Translations under genes and position numbers: made by a program
Notes under the pieces: model-generated
Database searches by the model: none
Told to the model about the DNA's origin: nothing
What the model saw: the letters and a program-made list of their open reading frames with translations, nothing else
In this document: positions 48,521-60,085 of the stretch, piece by piece
How positions within the stretch are numbered: the stretch's first letter is position 1
Layout: every line of letters starts with the position of its first letter
From: Symbiodinium kawagutii
Taxonomy: Eukaryota; Sar; Dinophyceae; Suessiales; Symbiodiniaceae
Assembly: GCA_009767595.1 (NCBI GenBank)
Contig: VSDK01011265.1
Span: forward strand, 123,701-187,700
Direction: 5' to 3'
DNA: 64,000 bases

Positions 48521-48587
48521 GCAATCCACAGACCCAAAACGGTAGACTTTTCAGGGGGGGGGTAGCATATATATATACATTTCTAAG

Positions 48588-51280
48588 CTTCATTCCTGAA
48601 CATGTTTTCCTTACGTGCTCTGTTTCTTGCCCGTTGGAAAGGCTCCCAGTTTTGAGCATCCAGAGGGTCGAGAGCAGCTTGTTGTGGCTCCGGACGGTCT
48701 TGTCCCACGATCTGATGGGTGTCGCTTGCTCTGCAACCAGGTTGTACCTGGCGGTTCCACAGGAGAGTGCAACCAGAAACAGCAATCTCCAAAGCTCTCT
48801 ACTTCCCATGTTTCAAAACATTGCTCAAGCTCTCTTGACCCTGGAAAACACATTCTGATTGTCTTTGATTCATCAGTGTGTCTTGGTGTAGCGAAAGAAC
48901 ACTTCAGCCGACTGCACAACAGCATGGACCCCGAGGCAAACATGGCAGTGGCACTTCACTGCCGACCAGTTGCAAATCTTGGGGTGGTCCCAGGTCTGAC
49001 AGCAGATCCATGAGAAGTCTTCAGGCGAAAGTGTGACACAGATTTGTCCAAAAATAGTGGAAACAAAAGCTGTTTAACTTGGGAAAAGACTTGGGAAGAG
49101 GGAATGCTGCTTCGTCAAACATGCAAACAAAGGGACTGCACAGTGTTGTGTTTCTCAGCTACAACATATTTGGGTCTGCCCATGGTAAAACCAAGGAAAC
49201 ACCCCAAGTCACCATGTCCTGTACCTAGGTTTTCACGACCAACCCTACCCGACTCACTGGTGGGGATCAACCTTAGAGCCTTAGAGGTCTCGGGATCTCC
49301 AGCTCCACCTGCCTCAGATTTCACACCAGCCGGAGGCAGGGCAGTTCTCAAGCGGATGTCCTTAGCTGCGTCCTAATTCCCAAAGGCAGCGCTGCGACTT
49401 CCAGAGAACACGTCACAAGTCAGAAGGTGTGGCAGATTGATATCCAATTCAGGTTTCTATGCTTAAAAGACTATGAAAACAAGAGTTCCCTGCTTGGCAT
49501 CGTCTGCATCAATGAGCGTCTTTCCATTGATTTCCAGATTGCTCTGCAAGCCCTTCCAAGGACATCGCTCTGGATTAGATCTTCGATTTTGCGAAAACAA
49601 CGACACTTGGTTGCCACAACTACTGTAGCCCATGCGGAATAAGGGCAGATCCTGACAAATATCACCTGCCCCTTCAAGCATTTTCGCCAAGTTTCGCCAG
49701 ATTCCACCACCTCTGGCGGCCTCAACGTTGTGCTCTTGGGTGGAGCCTGAACAATCGAAAATCACTCATAACCTTGATGTGCCTGGACCGGAGGTGTCTT
49801 CGCAAATGTAAACGCAACAACGCCAACTCCAATCATAATAAAACAGAAACTCCAGGCATAACAAAACAAAAATTGCATGGATAAACCAGGCACTGTTCAC
49901 TTTTTTGATGATCAAAAACTTGGCACCCTGGTGCCTCAATGCATAGAACAGGTACCTGCGTAGAGTACAACTCGTTACCACCGTTGCCACCCTGTCCCCG
50001 ATGCCTCGGGCCAGCGCCGCAACATACTCTCCTTGGCGCCAAGTCTCTGCTGAAGCATAAGCAGCTCCACTCAAATGCAGCTCATCAGAAAAGACAAATC
50101 TGGTGATTGAAATGGATTGAATGTGGTTTGGTGAACCAAGGTTTAGCGAAAGTTGAGTACTTTGAGTGAATCGATTCCTTGAATGAACAGATCAATCTTC
50201 CGCAGCATCTGTGTACTTCTCTTGCCTGTCAATGGCCAGCCACCACCAACAGCAAGTATCTGCCAAGAGTCTGAAAGGGAGCGTTGCATGAAAGATGGAA
50301 AACTCTTGACCTTGAGCGGTTCACAGATGGACTGCTCTGCTTTGACAAAGAGCCCTGGATCAAAGAGGAGCTGCGAAGTCTGCGCAAAAATTGAAATCAC
50401 CGGTGGAAAGAGTACATACCCATGGGGTTGACCACTATTTACCACCAGTCTGCATCATCATCAACGATTAGCCATGGTCTGTATATTGTATCTCCGATAT
50501 AGCCATTGTCAAAAACTCTCTGTCAATGGCTCTGCAGTAGTATGTTGTTATCCAATTACATAAATCCAATTTTCAAAAACAGAATCCAAATAGAAACAAT
50601 CATGATTCATGAGATATATCAATATAACAATCATGATATGTTATATGCAATCTCCAAATGTGGATTTCACAACACTTTGCTTCAGCTTCCATTGGTGGCC
50701 AAACCTCGGCCACTTGGAGGTGTCGCAGATCGTGACCGCGAGCGATGCCGTAGTGGATGGTCTGATCGCCTCAGAACGCCAAGGACTTCAGCAGCACTGG
50801 GGGATGACGAGGGGATTCCAAGATGGCTCCAATCGGATCCGTAATGCGGACAAGATGAAGGGATGTAGTTTCCTAAATACTATCATGTGTAGCATGCTGA
50901 ATTGATATCTTCTTAGATGTAGTAGAAGCAATGATTTGTCCTGTTGGGTCCAACCAGTGCAAATAGCATATGGCACCATATAGATCCATATAGTATGTGA
51001 ACGGTTTCCGTACATGTTGAAACAGTCCCAACCCTTGTTCCAACATATTGCAATATGATGTTTCAGCCTGTGCTGTGGGAATACCTCCTATGGTGTCCGT
51101 CATTCTTTCCTCAGCATGGGGGGCCACAGGTAGCGAGCAGAAGTTGCTGCATGGCTTTCAAGGACAGCTCCCCCAGAAACTGAATGGTCTCAGTGAATCT
51201 TCCAAAAAGTATACTAATATGTTAGTGATACTCTTATGAGTATCAATATGATACCAATATTAGAATCATAGGACAAGTGA
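48588..51280. other. No assigned gene
   Basis: Frames on both strands around 48.6-49.0 kb and 49.4-50.1 kb are short and ambiguous. See 50690-50860 for the one exon candidate. Confidence 0.4.
50690..50860 (+). CDS. Candidate plus-strand exon, unknown product
   Basis: A GC-richer island in AT-rich surroundings. The plus frame reads GHLEVSQIVTASDAVVDGLI then ASERQGLQQHWGMTRGFQDG, with no stop across the island; the alternative minus frame stops. No family recognised. Boundaries are approximate. Confidence 0.3.
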
Positions 51281-51290
51281 TGGTAATCTT

Positions 51291-51461
51291 ATGGTGGACA
51301 GGCTTCTACTCTCCTTGGGAGCCGGCGAGTCCCCATCAAGCAATGCGCCGCAAGCGTCCGATGCGTCTGGAGCGTCGGCCGAACGTGCTGAGAAACTGAA
51401 CACCAAAGGGTGGCTCAAGTGGAAAACAAGGGAGGCACCCTGTTCTCATGGCTACTTCTAG
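51291..51461 (+). CDS. Small ORF, unknown product
   Basis: 56 codons, ATG at 51291, TAG at 51459. It reads MVDRLLLSLGAGESPSSNAP, then an Ala/Ser-rich segment and LNTKGWLKWKTREAPC. It covers a GC island exactly, between AT-rich flanks. It could be a small gene or the first coding exon of a larger one. Confidence 0.35.
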   Translation: MVDRLLLSLGAGESPSSNAPQASDASGASAERAEKLNTKGWLKWKTREAPCSHGYF

Positions 51462-51876
51462 AAATGGTATATTCCGGCAATGGGTTATGATAATCAAGAT
51501 ACATGAAACTCAAAACGGAAGGAAAATGCCTGAAAAGTCAAGGGTCCATCATTAGGGTGCCTCCACCTTCAATGAAGTGCATCCTACGAGTGGCCAGTCG
51601 TGAATCACCCAACTACGATTACTATATAATATCTATAAGATGACTGGCCACTTGATCTTTCACCAAATAATATCCATAAAATTGAATGTCTTTCATCCAC
51701 CAAGGTTGACCAGTTTTCAAAGGATTAATTTCGGTCCCAGTTTGGTACCCCAATGACTTGGTGAAGCGCAGCACCTCGTAGCTGTCATTGCTCACCTCAG
51801 GACGACATGGCAGCGAAAATGAGATCCGAAGATGGACGAAGGAGCAGCTGTTCTGGGATGGGCTTATCATAACTAC

Positions 51877-52276
51877 CAATATATACATAATTATATATAT
51901 AATTATATATATATACATACCAGAAACAATATATATATATACCAGAAAGGGTGAACTACTATACTATATACCAGAAAGGGTTATCTAAAATTAGGGCTTA
52001 TCATATATACCATGAATACGACATATATATATAAATACATACCAGAAACAATATATATATATATACCAGAAAGGGTGAACTACTATACTATATACCAGAA
52101 AGGGTTATCTAAAATTAGGGCTTATCATATATACCATGAATACGACATATATATATATAAATACATACCAGAAACAATATATATATATATATACCAGAAA
52201 GGGTGAACTACTATACTATATACCAGAAAGGGTTATCTAAAATTAGGGCTTATCATATATACCATGAATACGACAT
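51877..52276 (+). repeat. AT-rich tandem array, period 124-128 bp
   Basis: About three units. The landmark TTATCTAAAATTAGGGCTTA occurs at 51981, 52105 and 52233. Each unit also has ACCAGAAAGGGTGAACTACT and GAATACGACATA. Unit length differs by the number of TA steps in the (AT)n parts. Confidence 0.95.
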
Positions 52277-52682
52277 AATTACCATAAATGACCTTAAACT
52301 GAATTTAAGTATGTACAATGAACTATAAACATCCATAAACGTTGAATAGAATTCAGAACCTAGTATGCTTAACACTATTTGCTTATAACTTGAACATGTC
52401 TACATGATTATGAGGTTGTTTTGAACCATATATCAATCAACACCTAGTATGATTGACTTCGTTGATTATACCCTTAGATTGCGAATCAATCAACGAGCTT
52501 TTCATGGCTCAACTGTTGCAAGGACCATCGCACTCGAGGTGACGAACATCCAACAAGAATTCTATCAAGTTCTTCGGAGCTGCACAAGAAAACAAAGGAA
52601 CTTTGGCTTGATGGTAATTCCTGATGGTGTTCCTGATGGTTATTCCTGACGCCCATTCATGACGGTTGATGATGGGATGATG

Positions 52683-52883
52683 TCACTGTTTGTTCAAGGT
52701 GGCTGAGATTTTCGAGTCTTGTACAAACGCTTCCAAGTTCCAGGCCAAACCGTTGGTGTTGATGCCCCGCGCAATCTCCAAGTTTCGCTGGGTTTCCCTG
52801 GCGACAGCAACCGGAAAGGTTGATTCAGTGACAACTGCCGGTGGTTTTGCGGTTGAAATATGTTGAAATGGCTTTGTCTCCAA
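52683..52883 (-). CDS. Candidate terminal exon, unknown product
   Basis: 66-codon minus-strand frame ending in TGA. The part …VAVARETQRNLEIARGINTN… and …LEAFVQDSKISATLNKQ is protein-like and lies in a GC-richer patch. No family recognised. The start is unlikely to be the true one; an exon entering near residue 10 is possible. Confidence 0.3.
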   Translation of the reverse strand: METKPFQHISTAKPPAVVTESTFPVAVARETQRNLEIARGINTNGLAWNLEAFVQDSKISATLNKQ

Positions 52884-52889
52884 AATAAA

Positions 52890-55750
52890 ATCATGATTTC
52901 TAAGCCTAAAACAATCAATTCAGGATGGTGAATTGGCGAATTGTTTTCCGCATAAATTTGTTGGTTATTATCCCCCATGAAATTGGTTGGTTAACTGCTT
53001 GACCCAACTCGCCAATGGGCAGTTGAACGTACTCCTTGTTTCAGGTCCCAGACGGATGGCCATCTGTGAACGCAGAGGCGCTTGTCCCAGCCTGAGGCTC
53101 GACCTGAAAAACGACCAGATTTTCGTGAGGACATTGTGCTTCTTCGAATTTATCATGCTTATCAGCTGCTTATCCCTGACAAGTCTTTCAATCAATTGTT
53201 TATCAATGAGTGAAAGCTCCTTTTTCTTCTGGGTGAAAGTCGAAGTCATTTCAGTGATTTTGAAATGTCATGCTTTTTCGTCCTTCAAGGGCAGTCCTGT
53301 ACTTTCCTTTTAAGGTTCTGGTACCCTCTTCTTCAATGGGTTTGGATGTCTTTCCCTCCCGTTTGCGAATGCGGGGACTGGTATTGAAACAGACTTTACC
53401 AATAATGCCATGTTCACATAGACAAATTGATTGCAGGTATCAATCTATGATGGGTGATACGAAGCATGCGTACAAATGGTAGGACGTGTGTTGACACATG
53501 TTCGCTTGCACTTGAGCTCAGAGATCCATAGAGACCGATTTATATTCCCAAACCAACCACTACTCTAGTCCAACCATAAGTATAGCTGGTGATTTGTCAC
53601 AAAAAATAAGGGTAAGAGATGGTAAAAGGCTGTTCTCTCTCAAAATGTCTAAGATCTGCAGTCAAGTTGCATTCCCGCAGCATGGTGCCTTACTGGGTTA
53701 GGCTGACCTCACAGCAAGTTTCAACTCAGTTCCACTGCTAAGGCACACAAAAAGGACCAAGGAACTGGGTTGAAAGCTTCAAATCAGAACTTGGAAACAG
53801 AAAAGTTGTCAACAACATTCAACAACTACATGTTTCTACAGGGCTTTGAGAATTAATCATGACGCCACCACTCTGGATCAATCTACAAGCCAGAAGACCT
53901 ACAGGCCAAAAGGAATGAGTTTGAAAGGGATTTGAACAAGTAGCTTAGTCTCCTTTCGGACGAGACACGCTGCATTGCCATTCTCAAACCACTTGCACCG
54001 CGTGGGGGCAAGCACACTATTGCCCATGCACAGCGAAGTCAAACGGTCTTGCAAGCGCAGCTTTTGAAAAGTGACTGATGATTTTCCGTGATTCATTGAT
54101 ACGAACCTCCTCAGTGAATGTTCCGTGAGTTGAATACTTGCCTGCATGGTTGTTGATTTCACAGAAATGTCGTTACTGTAGAGACCCTATCACTGATAGT
54201 TTCCGACAGTGCCAAACACCACCAAACATTGAAGATGTCTGGTCCAACATGATCGTGGCCTAGAGCCAAGACGGCATTCTTCAAGCTAAAAAAATGACCA
54301 AATATTGGAGCCCTGTCCAAAACTACCGGTGTCTCTATTCCAGTGAAAGTTTGAGGGGGAGGTGCAAAAAGCGAAGGTCCCGTTCTTCGGTGCCAGCTGC
54401 AGGGAGGATTTCAATAGCAATGCAAGAAACACTGAAGCAACCAGCCAGTCACTCACGTGGTTCTCGCGACACGTAGGACCACTGGATGTCGGCCTTGTTT
54501 TGCTCTCATCGCACTTGGCTGAATCGCCACCTGAACTTTTTCAGGTGAAAGCGCCAGCCTTGGTCGCAAATTTCCCTTCTGAAAGACTCAGTGGTGAGTG
54601 TCCACAGTCATATAGAAGTCGTACCATCAATTTCCATAAAGATGAGGTCATGCAGCTGATCAACCATGTGACCGCATGTCCAAAGCAGTGACCCCGGAGT
54701 AGAGCACCCAGTGTTCACATTTTGATCCCAAAGTTTTGATGGAAGCAGAAGGGCATCAGAATGGACTGTCGAAAACATCAGTGCCGTGCATCCTTGGTTT
54801 TTTTCAGCAATACCATTGTGGGCAACCCCCTGGCAAGAAGCAGAGACCAAGTCCTTCAAACTCATGTGATTCATGTTGCACAATTTCTCCAAATCTGCAA
54901 ATCTTTCAGGTGTCAGAACGTGTCATCAGCAAGAAGCCATGACTCAAAGGATCTGGACGCAAGTTGAGAGCTTGACATTGCTACCTCTGAAGAGTGACAT
55001 CAAAGGATCAGCCGTTTTCAGAAAAATGAAATGATGTCAGAACGACATACCAATTGAAGCTGTGGTGTCTCATTTAGCATCCTACTTGACACTATGACCA
55101 ATTTGCCTCAGCACGCCCAACTTCGCAGGTGTGGTCCACTGGTACCTGACAAGCACATGGACCCACCAGCAAACTGAAAACAGCGCTGGGCATCTGTGAA
55201 ATCTTATCAGCTGCAGAAAGTATGAGCAAATTAAGAGAAATTAGATTAGTTTCATATTCCACCGCTAGTTTTGGGCAGCGTGCAATGAACCAAAAGAATT
55301 TCATCATTCTCAATGCCGAACCCCAACACATCTCTTCGACAAAAAAAAACTGGGAAAATTTGCGACATCTCAGACTGCAACAGATCAAAACAGGTCGGCG
55401 CACTTGGCTTGGTGATTCACTCGACTTCGCCGCAGCAATGCCGTCATACTCATCCTGTCCACCTGAGGGGTCCCGATTTGCCATCAAACCCAGAGATGGT
55501 GAGCACATGACCTCACTGATTTGCTTGAAAGCAATGGAAGCATATCAAAACAATGAACAAAAGACTGAACATATAAAGAAAGGAAAAATGATGATCAGGG
55601 ATGGGCAAGGAAAATTTAATCACAGCGAACATGTTTGTCCAGTTGCCTGTACGGTTCAACGCACAATTGGGGCACGTACAGCTGGCTTGTCATTTGACAA
55701 GCTTCTGGACGAATTCATATCAGCTGGCGTGTTGTGAGTTCTGTACAATG
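52890..55750. other. No assigned gene
   Basis: Lys/Leu-rich minus-strand frames around 52968-53249 and a 171-codon plus frame at 55222-55737 are present, but neither shows domain-like composition along its whole length. No repeats of note. Confidence 0.4.
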
Positions 55751-55758
55751 AGGCGACG

Positions 55759-55890
55759 TGGCTATGGGTCAAGACCCCGGGCGCTAATTCAAACGATTTT
55801 TTCGGTCATGAAATTAATTACTAAAAGCTGATTCTTTTTCTGTTGGGGCATCATGCTCAGCAGGCATTGACTTGACCCATCCCGTAGCCT
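55759..55890. mobile_element. Diverged copy of the TGGCTATGGGTCAA element
   Basis: Starts TGGCTATGGGTCAAGACC and ends TTGACCCATCCCGTAGCCT, an imperfect inverted repeat of the start with a small insertion. The interior shares CATGAAATTA and AGCTGATT words with the 28 kb copies. It lies about 260 bases beyond the MACPF stop codon. No clear target duplication. Confidence 0.45.
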
Positions 55891-56149
55891 GTTTCTGGGG
55901 CGTCCAAAATTTCATCCTGGGATCGGCGGGCAACACCCACCTCCTCCAGGATCAACCCCAGCGTTGCCAAAGATTTCAAAGGGCCCTTGTGGCGCATAGC
56001 CGATCAATCATCATACCTTGGAGCATGACATGTCAAGCCTTGATGAATCTATGTCACTCCTTTGGAGTCGAAGCAAAAAGCTAGCGCGGTCTACGGCTTA
56101 GCAGCCTTAGCAGTTCAAAAGCGGTCTGCGGCTTTGCAGCCTCAGCAGT

Positions 56150-57802
56150 TCAAAAGCTTCCCAGGCTTGGCATCAAGCCCGCCCAGATCAGACAGATCCA
56201 GACAGCCCAGGGGCCTTCTTTCAATGCCGAAGATTCCTCTTCGAAAGCATCTGGAATTGATGGTCTCTCTGGAAGGTCGGCGGCCTGGGGTGCATTCGCA
56301 AGCATCTCATAGATGTAGTCCTCTGCTTCCTTCACAAGGAGTGGGTCATGGACAATGTGAAGGAAAAGCTGCGGTATTGGCAGCACCTCCAAAGGCCACA
56401 TCTCGGAGTTTCCCAAGATGATGGAGTCCAGGAATTGGAACTTCCGATCTTCTTGAGGACCGCAGCGGAACCTGTCATGCTCTCCTCCTTCGAGGAACAA
56501 TCTTTGCTCCGAGAATTGCTCAAACTGACTGCGAGTATTGCTTGTTCCTGAACTCGAACAGTGTTCGTAAGAGGCATCCACTGATGGCAGAAAGCTGGCC
56601 CACGCTGCTTTGGCACTGACAGAGGCACTTGCACAGTCCTCAATAGAGGTGGAATGAGACTGCCGAAAGCCTTTCGTGTCGGTGCGAATCATGATGGTTG
56701 CGGCTCCTCCCACTGCAGCCTTTGAGATGAAGTGGGTCCCATATGCTCTGAAGAAACCTTCAAGCATGTCCTTGAAAGTGGCGGAGTTGCTGTCCATGGC
56801 GTTCTTCAGGTGTTTGACTTGATTAATGAAGCCCTGTTCGAAGACCTCTGTTACATTGGTGATGTCATCTCCAAAGACTGAATAGATCCTCTTCACCTCC
56901 TTCTCAAAACGCTGCCATGAGAGCGAATCCGTGGAGTATCTCATCATGTTTCTGGCTTCGGTCATTGTTTTCGTATGGGAGAAGGTGACTGCGCCTTCAA
57001 CTCCTTTGTACTGCCCTGCAGCTGATAAATCTACCCCGTGGCTTCTGCGTACCTCCTGGTTGACTTCTGCAAAGTTTGAAGAAAACTGCAGCGAGCCCCG
57101 GTCAAACATCATGTTGCTGGTCTCCATGCGGAAGGGCCAACTGCAAGCATCAAAGGAATGCCAACAACTCTCTTGCAGGTCCACTGGTTGGTCTACGAAA
57201 GCAGAGCCAGAAGTCATTCCGGTAATCAAACTGATGCCCTTTCGGAGTTTTGTGACGAATTGCGTCTTGTCACTGGGCACAGAGCTGGGAGACCAGTCCT
57301 CACACTCTTTGTAAGTGGTAGTGGTTGTGGTTGTGGTTGTGGTGATCACAACTCTGTTGCCCAGGGCAGGCACAAGCTCATCAAGGTGCGGATGTCCATT
57401 GTATTTCACGTTGCAAACCCGTAGGGCACAAGAGGCATCTGAGATCGGTTGAATAGTCACATAAGTTCGAAGTTCAGATCCGAGGGGGAGGAGGCAGTAA
57501 GGACACGTGACCGTGCCTGTGAGCCTTTCAGGCACATTGTTGCTACATTTTTGGTCTACGTATTCGCATTTCGTTTCCCCTTCCGGGGGGCGAAGAACAA
57601 TTGCTTCCATGTTGCAACCATGTGCCTCAAATGCCAGCTGAAACTCGGCCCCACGACCAGCCCACGTCGAAACGTCAAACTTGACATGCGCAGCCACAAA
57701 ATCGGGGTTGCTGTCAGTTGGTGCTTGCACTCCCTCGAAGCAGACCTTGCCGTCAGCCACAAAGAGAGCTGTCCACAGCCCAAACAGTCCGAGCAAAGGC
57801 AT
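56150..57802 (-). CDS. MACPF/perforin-like secreted protein
   Basis: 550 codons, intact; an in-frame TGA one codon before the ATG fixes the start. Residues 1-18 form a signal peptide (MPLLGLFGLWTALFVADG). Residues ~20-170 are a Cys-rich N-terminal region of unknown type, ended by a run of ten Thr (154-163) encoded by a GTGGTT microsatellite. Residues ~180-490 are a membrane-attack-complex/perforin domain: the signature is YGTHFISKAAVGG at 354-366, preceded by amphipathic segments of the kind that refold into membrane hairpins. The last ~20 residues (from 530) are hydrophobic after a small-residue stretch (ESSAL), as in a GPI-anchor signal, so the mature protein may be surface-bound. MACPF proteins oligomerise and usually form pores; the role here (defence, predation, egress, adhesion) cannot be told. 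It is intronless over 1.65 kb. Confidence 0.88.
   Translation of the reverse strand: MPLLGLFGLWTALFVADGKVCFEGVQAPTDSNPDFVAAHVKFDVSTWAGRGAEFQLAFEAHGCNMEAIVLRPPEGETKCEYVDQKCSNNVPERLTGTVTCPYCLLPLGSELRTYVTIQPISDASCALRVCNVKYNGHPHLDELVPALGNRVVITTTTTTTTTTYKECEDWSPSSVPSDKTQFVTKLRKGISLITGMTSGSAFVDQPVDLQESCWHSFDACSWPFRMETSNMMFDRGSLQFSSNFAEVNQEVRRSHGVDLSAAGQYKGVEGAVTFSHTKTMTEARNMMRYSTDSLSWQRFEKEVKRIYSVFGDDITNVTEVFEQGFINQVKHLKNAMDSNSATFKDMLEGFFRAYGTHFISKAAVGGAATIMIRTDTKGFRQSHSTSIEDCASASVSAKAAWASFLPSVDASYEHCSSSGTSNTRSQFEQFSEQRLFLEGGEHDRFRCGPQEDRKFQFLDSIILGNSEMWPLEVLPIPQLFLHIVHDPLLVKEAEDYIYEMLANAPQAADLPERPSIPDAFEEESSALKEGPWAVWICLIWAGLMPSLGSF
57314..57347 (+). repeat. GTGGTT microsatellite inside the MACPF gene
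   Basis: GTGGTAGTGGTTGTGGTTGT and two more units. On the coding strand it gives the ten-Thr linker. Length variation here would change the linker without breaking the frame. Confidence 0.85.
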
Positions 57803-57809
57803 GTCTCAA

Positions 57810-59600
57810 GGTAGGGCCAGGGGCAGTCAGGGCAGGCAAGGCAGTCCGCTGGAATGCCGTCAGAGCCAAAGCTGCAGTCGCATCTTTCGAAGTCACAAAG
57901 CTACCAGCACCTTGGCTGAACATGTCAGACAGCACCTTGAAGGGCAAGAAATAGTTAACAAATATGTTCATGATGATTCATGTCACTCATTTAGGAAATC
58001 TACTAAGCACCTGGCAGATGTCACAGGCATGGCCACAGGCACCTGCCAGCAGATCTGCCAGATTCTGCCTCTGCAGATGTCGGTAACGAAGAAATGCCTG
58101 GCATCACTGGGCCAAGGTCATTGGCTACTGTGGATGATTATGGCTCAATGCCACAGGATCTGCTGTGGATGAGCTGGTCATTGATTCTCTTTGCCAATTC
58201 AGTAGAATGCCTGTTATATCCTCAAGATGTAATGGATGACCCTGCAACTTCCAACCTCACTTGAAGTCAACACTCTGGAAGAGCGCCATTTCAAAAGGAA
58301 AATCATGTTCTGATGCTAGCGACGTTGAGGCCAGGCATGTCAGGTTTGCATCCCTTCATGTTTCATTTGTTTGATGCTCTTCGAAAATGTTTCATAAATG
58401 TTGTTTTGGCATTCTTTCGGGTGCTGCTTGAAATTGTCCTATTTTGTGCATGTGCCTCTCGAAGATTCGGCTCTTCAAAAGCTTCAAATCCTGAGAATGG
58501 AATGAACGAGGTTGAGTCAGAGATGCACCAAAACCCTTTACAGAAAACACCACATCTGGCCTCATCTGCCCTTCAGGAATGCAAAGAAAGGTCTCTTGCG
58601 CCTGATCCGACACAGCTGAACTAGTCACACATACTGTTTGGTGGCTAGGGATTTCCGTGATGAGGCAGAAAGAGTTCAAACAGCCAGTGCAATCCAATAT
58701 TTCCTAGGACACAACCTGGTCAGTTCAGAAAGAAATTCACTCAAGAGGAAGGTCTTCTGCCACATTGCATGAACAGCTATGCCTCATGCCCCAGTCTTCT
58801 CCCTGGTTGGCGCTACCTTAGATGCACACAGTGAGGACATCATGCAATCCAGGTGGCACACAAGCTGGTCCTCGGGAATTAGGCATGGCAACACTCTTCA
58901 TGAGGGCATTGGTTGAGAAGTGACAAAAAACGAAAAGTGGCTTCAGTCTAAGGGGTCCAAAAGGTGCGCTCTGACAAATATCTGGAAAGATACAAGAATA
59001 CACTGAATACACTGGACTTCTGAGCCGAAGGAATGTCTGCGCCAAGAGACCCTTCGGGCATTGAAGCCTTTCGAGACGAATGCTGAGCCTGGTACAAAGA
59101 TCAACATGTTGCCCACGCACCAGGTGTGACCTGTTTGGTTTGGCGACAAATTTTTGAGGTCAAGGCATCTGCAGGTAGGAACCTGCATCAGTTGACGGAT
59201 CGAGCATACTGCATTTCTTTGTATATCAACATGTAGGTTCGTCCAAAAACGGCGTGCCCCCAAAACATGGTAGTTTTTCCCATCAATAACGGCGATGATT
59301 GGATCCACCATTCGTGGACAAACCGCAGACAGCCAGCATCTTGGCCTTCAATGAAGTGACTGCAGACCACGTTGCCCAGCGCCGCTGTGAGCGCACAGCA
59401 TCCAAATACACTTCAAAAAGTCAAATTAACAAAATAAAAGTATATATTTCAAATATATTATATTCAGACACCCATGTTTTCTGATAAATGCTTAAAAACA
59501 CGAGTTTGTCATTTGTCATCTATTCTATTCTATTCTATTATACATCCAAAGTTTATCTATTCTAAAGAAGTTTCAACAGCAGGGACGACTTAGCTTAACC
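57810..59600. other. No assigned gene
   Basis: Upstream of the MACPF gene. Several 100-160 codon frames lie on either strand, overlapping and of uneven composition; none is recognised. Confidence 0.4.
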
Positions 59601-59619
59601 CACACCACAACCTCCAGGA

Positions 59620-59875
59620 ACTTTCTGAGACCTTGCTCTCGGAACCTGCACCGCATTCACCGCGGAACCTTCCCGAACCTTGGCTGCACAACTGCTCCGC
59701 AACTTCCAGGAACCTTCAGGAATCTTGTCCTGGGAACTGCTCCGCAACTTCTCGGAACCTTGTGGAACCCTCAAACTGCTTCGGGACTTTCCAACCGTTG
59801 CGGAACCGCGCCAACTGCAACCGAACCTCGCGGAATTTTCGGAACCTTCCGGAATGGTCCGGAACCTGGACCTGG
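59620..59875 (+). repeat. Degenerate GGAACCTT/CCGGAAC repeat
   Basis: Irregular 11-12-base periodic sequence built on GGAACCTTCC and ACTGCTCCGCAACTTC (the latter at 59691 and 59738). The plus frame gives NCSATSRNL twice. This looks like a decayed minisatellite, not a gene. Confidence 0.7.
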
Positions 59876-60085
59876 CACCTGCAGCGGAGCAAGCTCGAGC
59901 TTATTAAAAGATTCTTTCATTCCAAAGCGAAAATGAATCTATAATGATTTAATTTAAAGCGGTGATAATTTAAGCTACATTGATAATTTATATCGATTTC
60001 AACAGTGTGCTTTCATTAATTTCACATTTTTCCTGAAATCAATTGTGGCAGAGGTTCTGCCTCTGCAGCGCAATGTTCAGATCTC

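Larger units (their letters stand above)
46311..48587. mobile_element. TIR-bounded block of purine/pyrimidine repeats
   Basis: The ends are inverted copies: left TAAGAAATATATATATATGG, then TA, an 11-C run and AAAAGTCTACC (to 46354); right GGTAGACTTTTCA, a 10-G run, then TAGCATATATATATAC and ATTTCTAAG (48541-48587). Between them lie a hairpin, a 127-bp tandem array, an assembly gap and more GGAGAATAAG/CTTATTCTCC repeats. No transposase frame is visible. A third, inverted partial end (GGGGGTGGTACCATATACAT) is at 46434-46453. It could be a foldback-type element or palindromic satellite growth. Confidence 0.4.

Noticed and set aside
48615-49013. 132-codon plus frame and overlapping minus frames
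   Set aside because: Both strands are open to similar extents, composition is not decisive, and no motif was recognised.
55222-55737. 171-codon plus-strand frame
   Set aside because: Mixed composition, no domain-like blocks, and an AT-rich context; not supportable as a gene.
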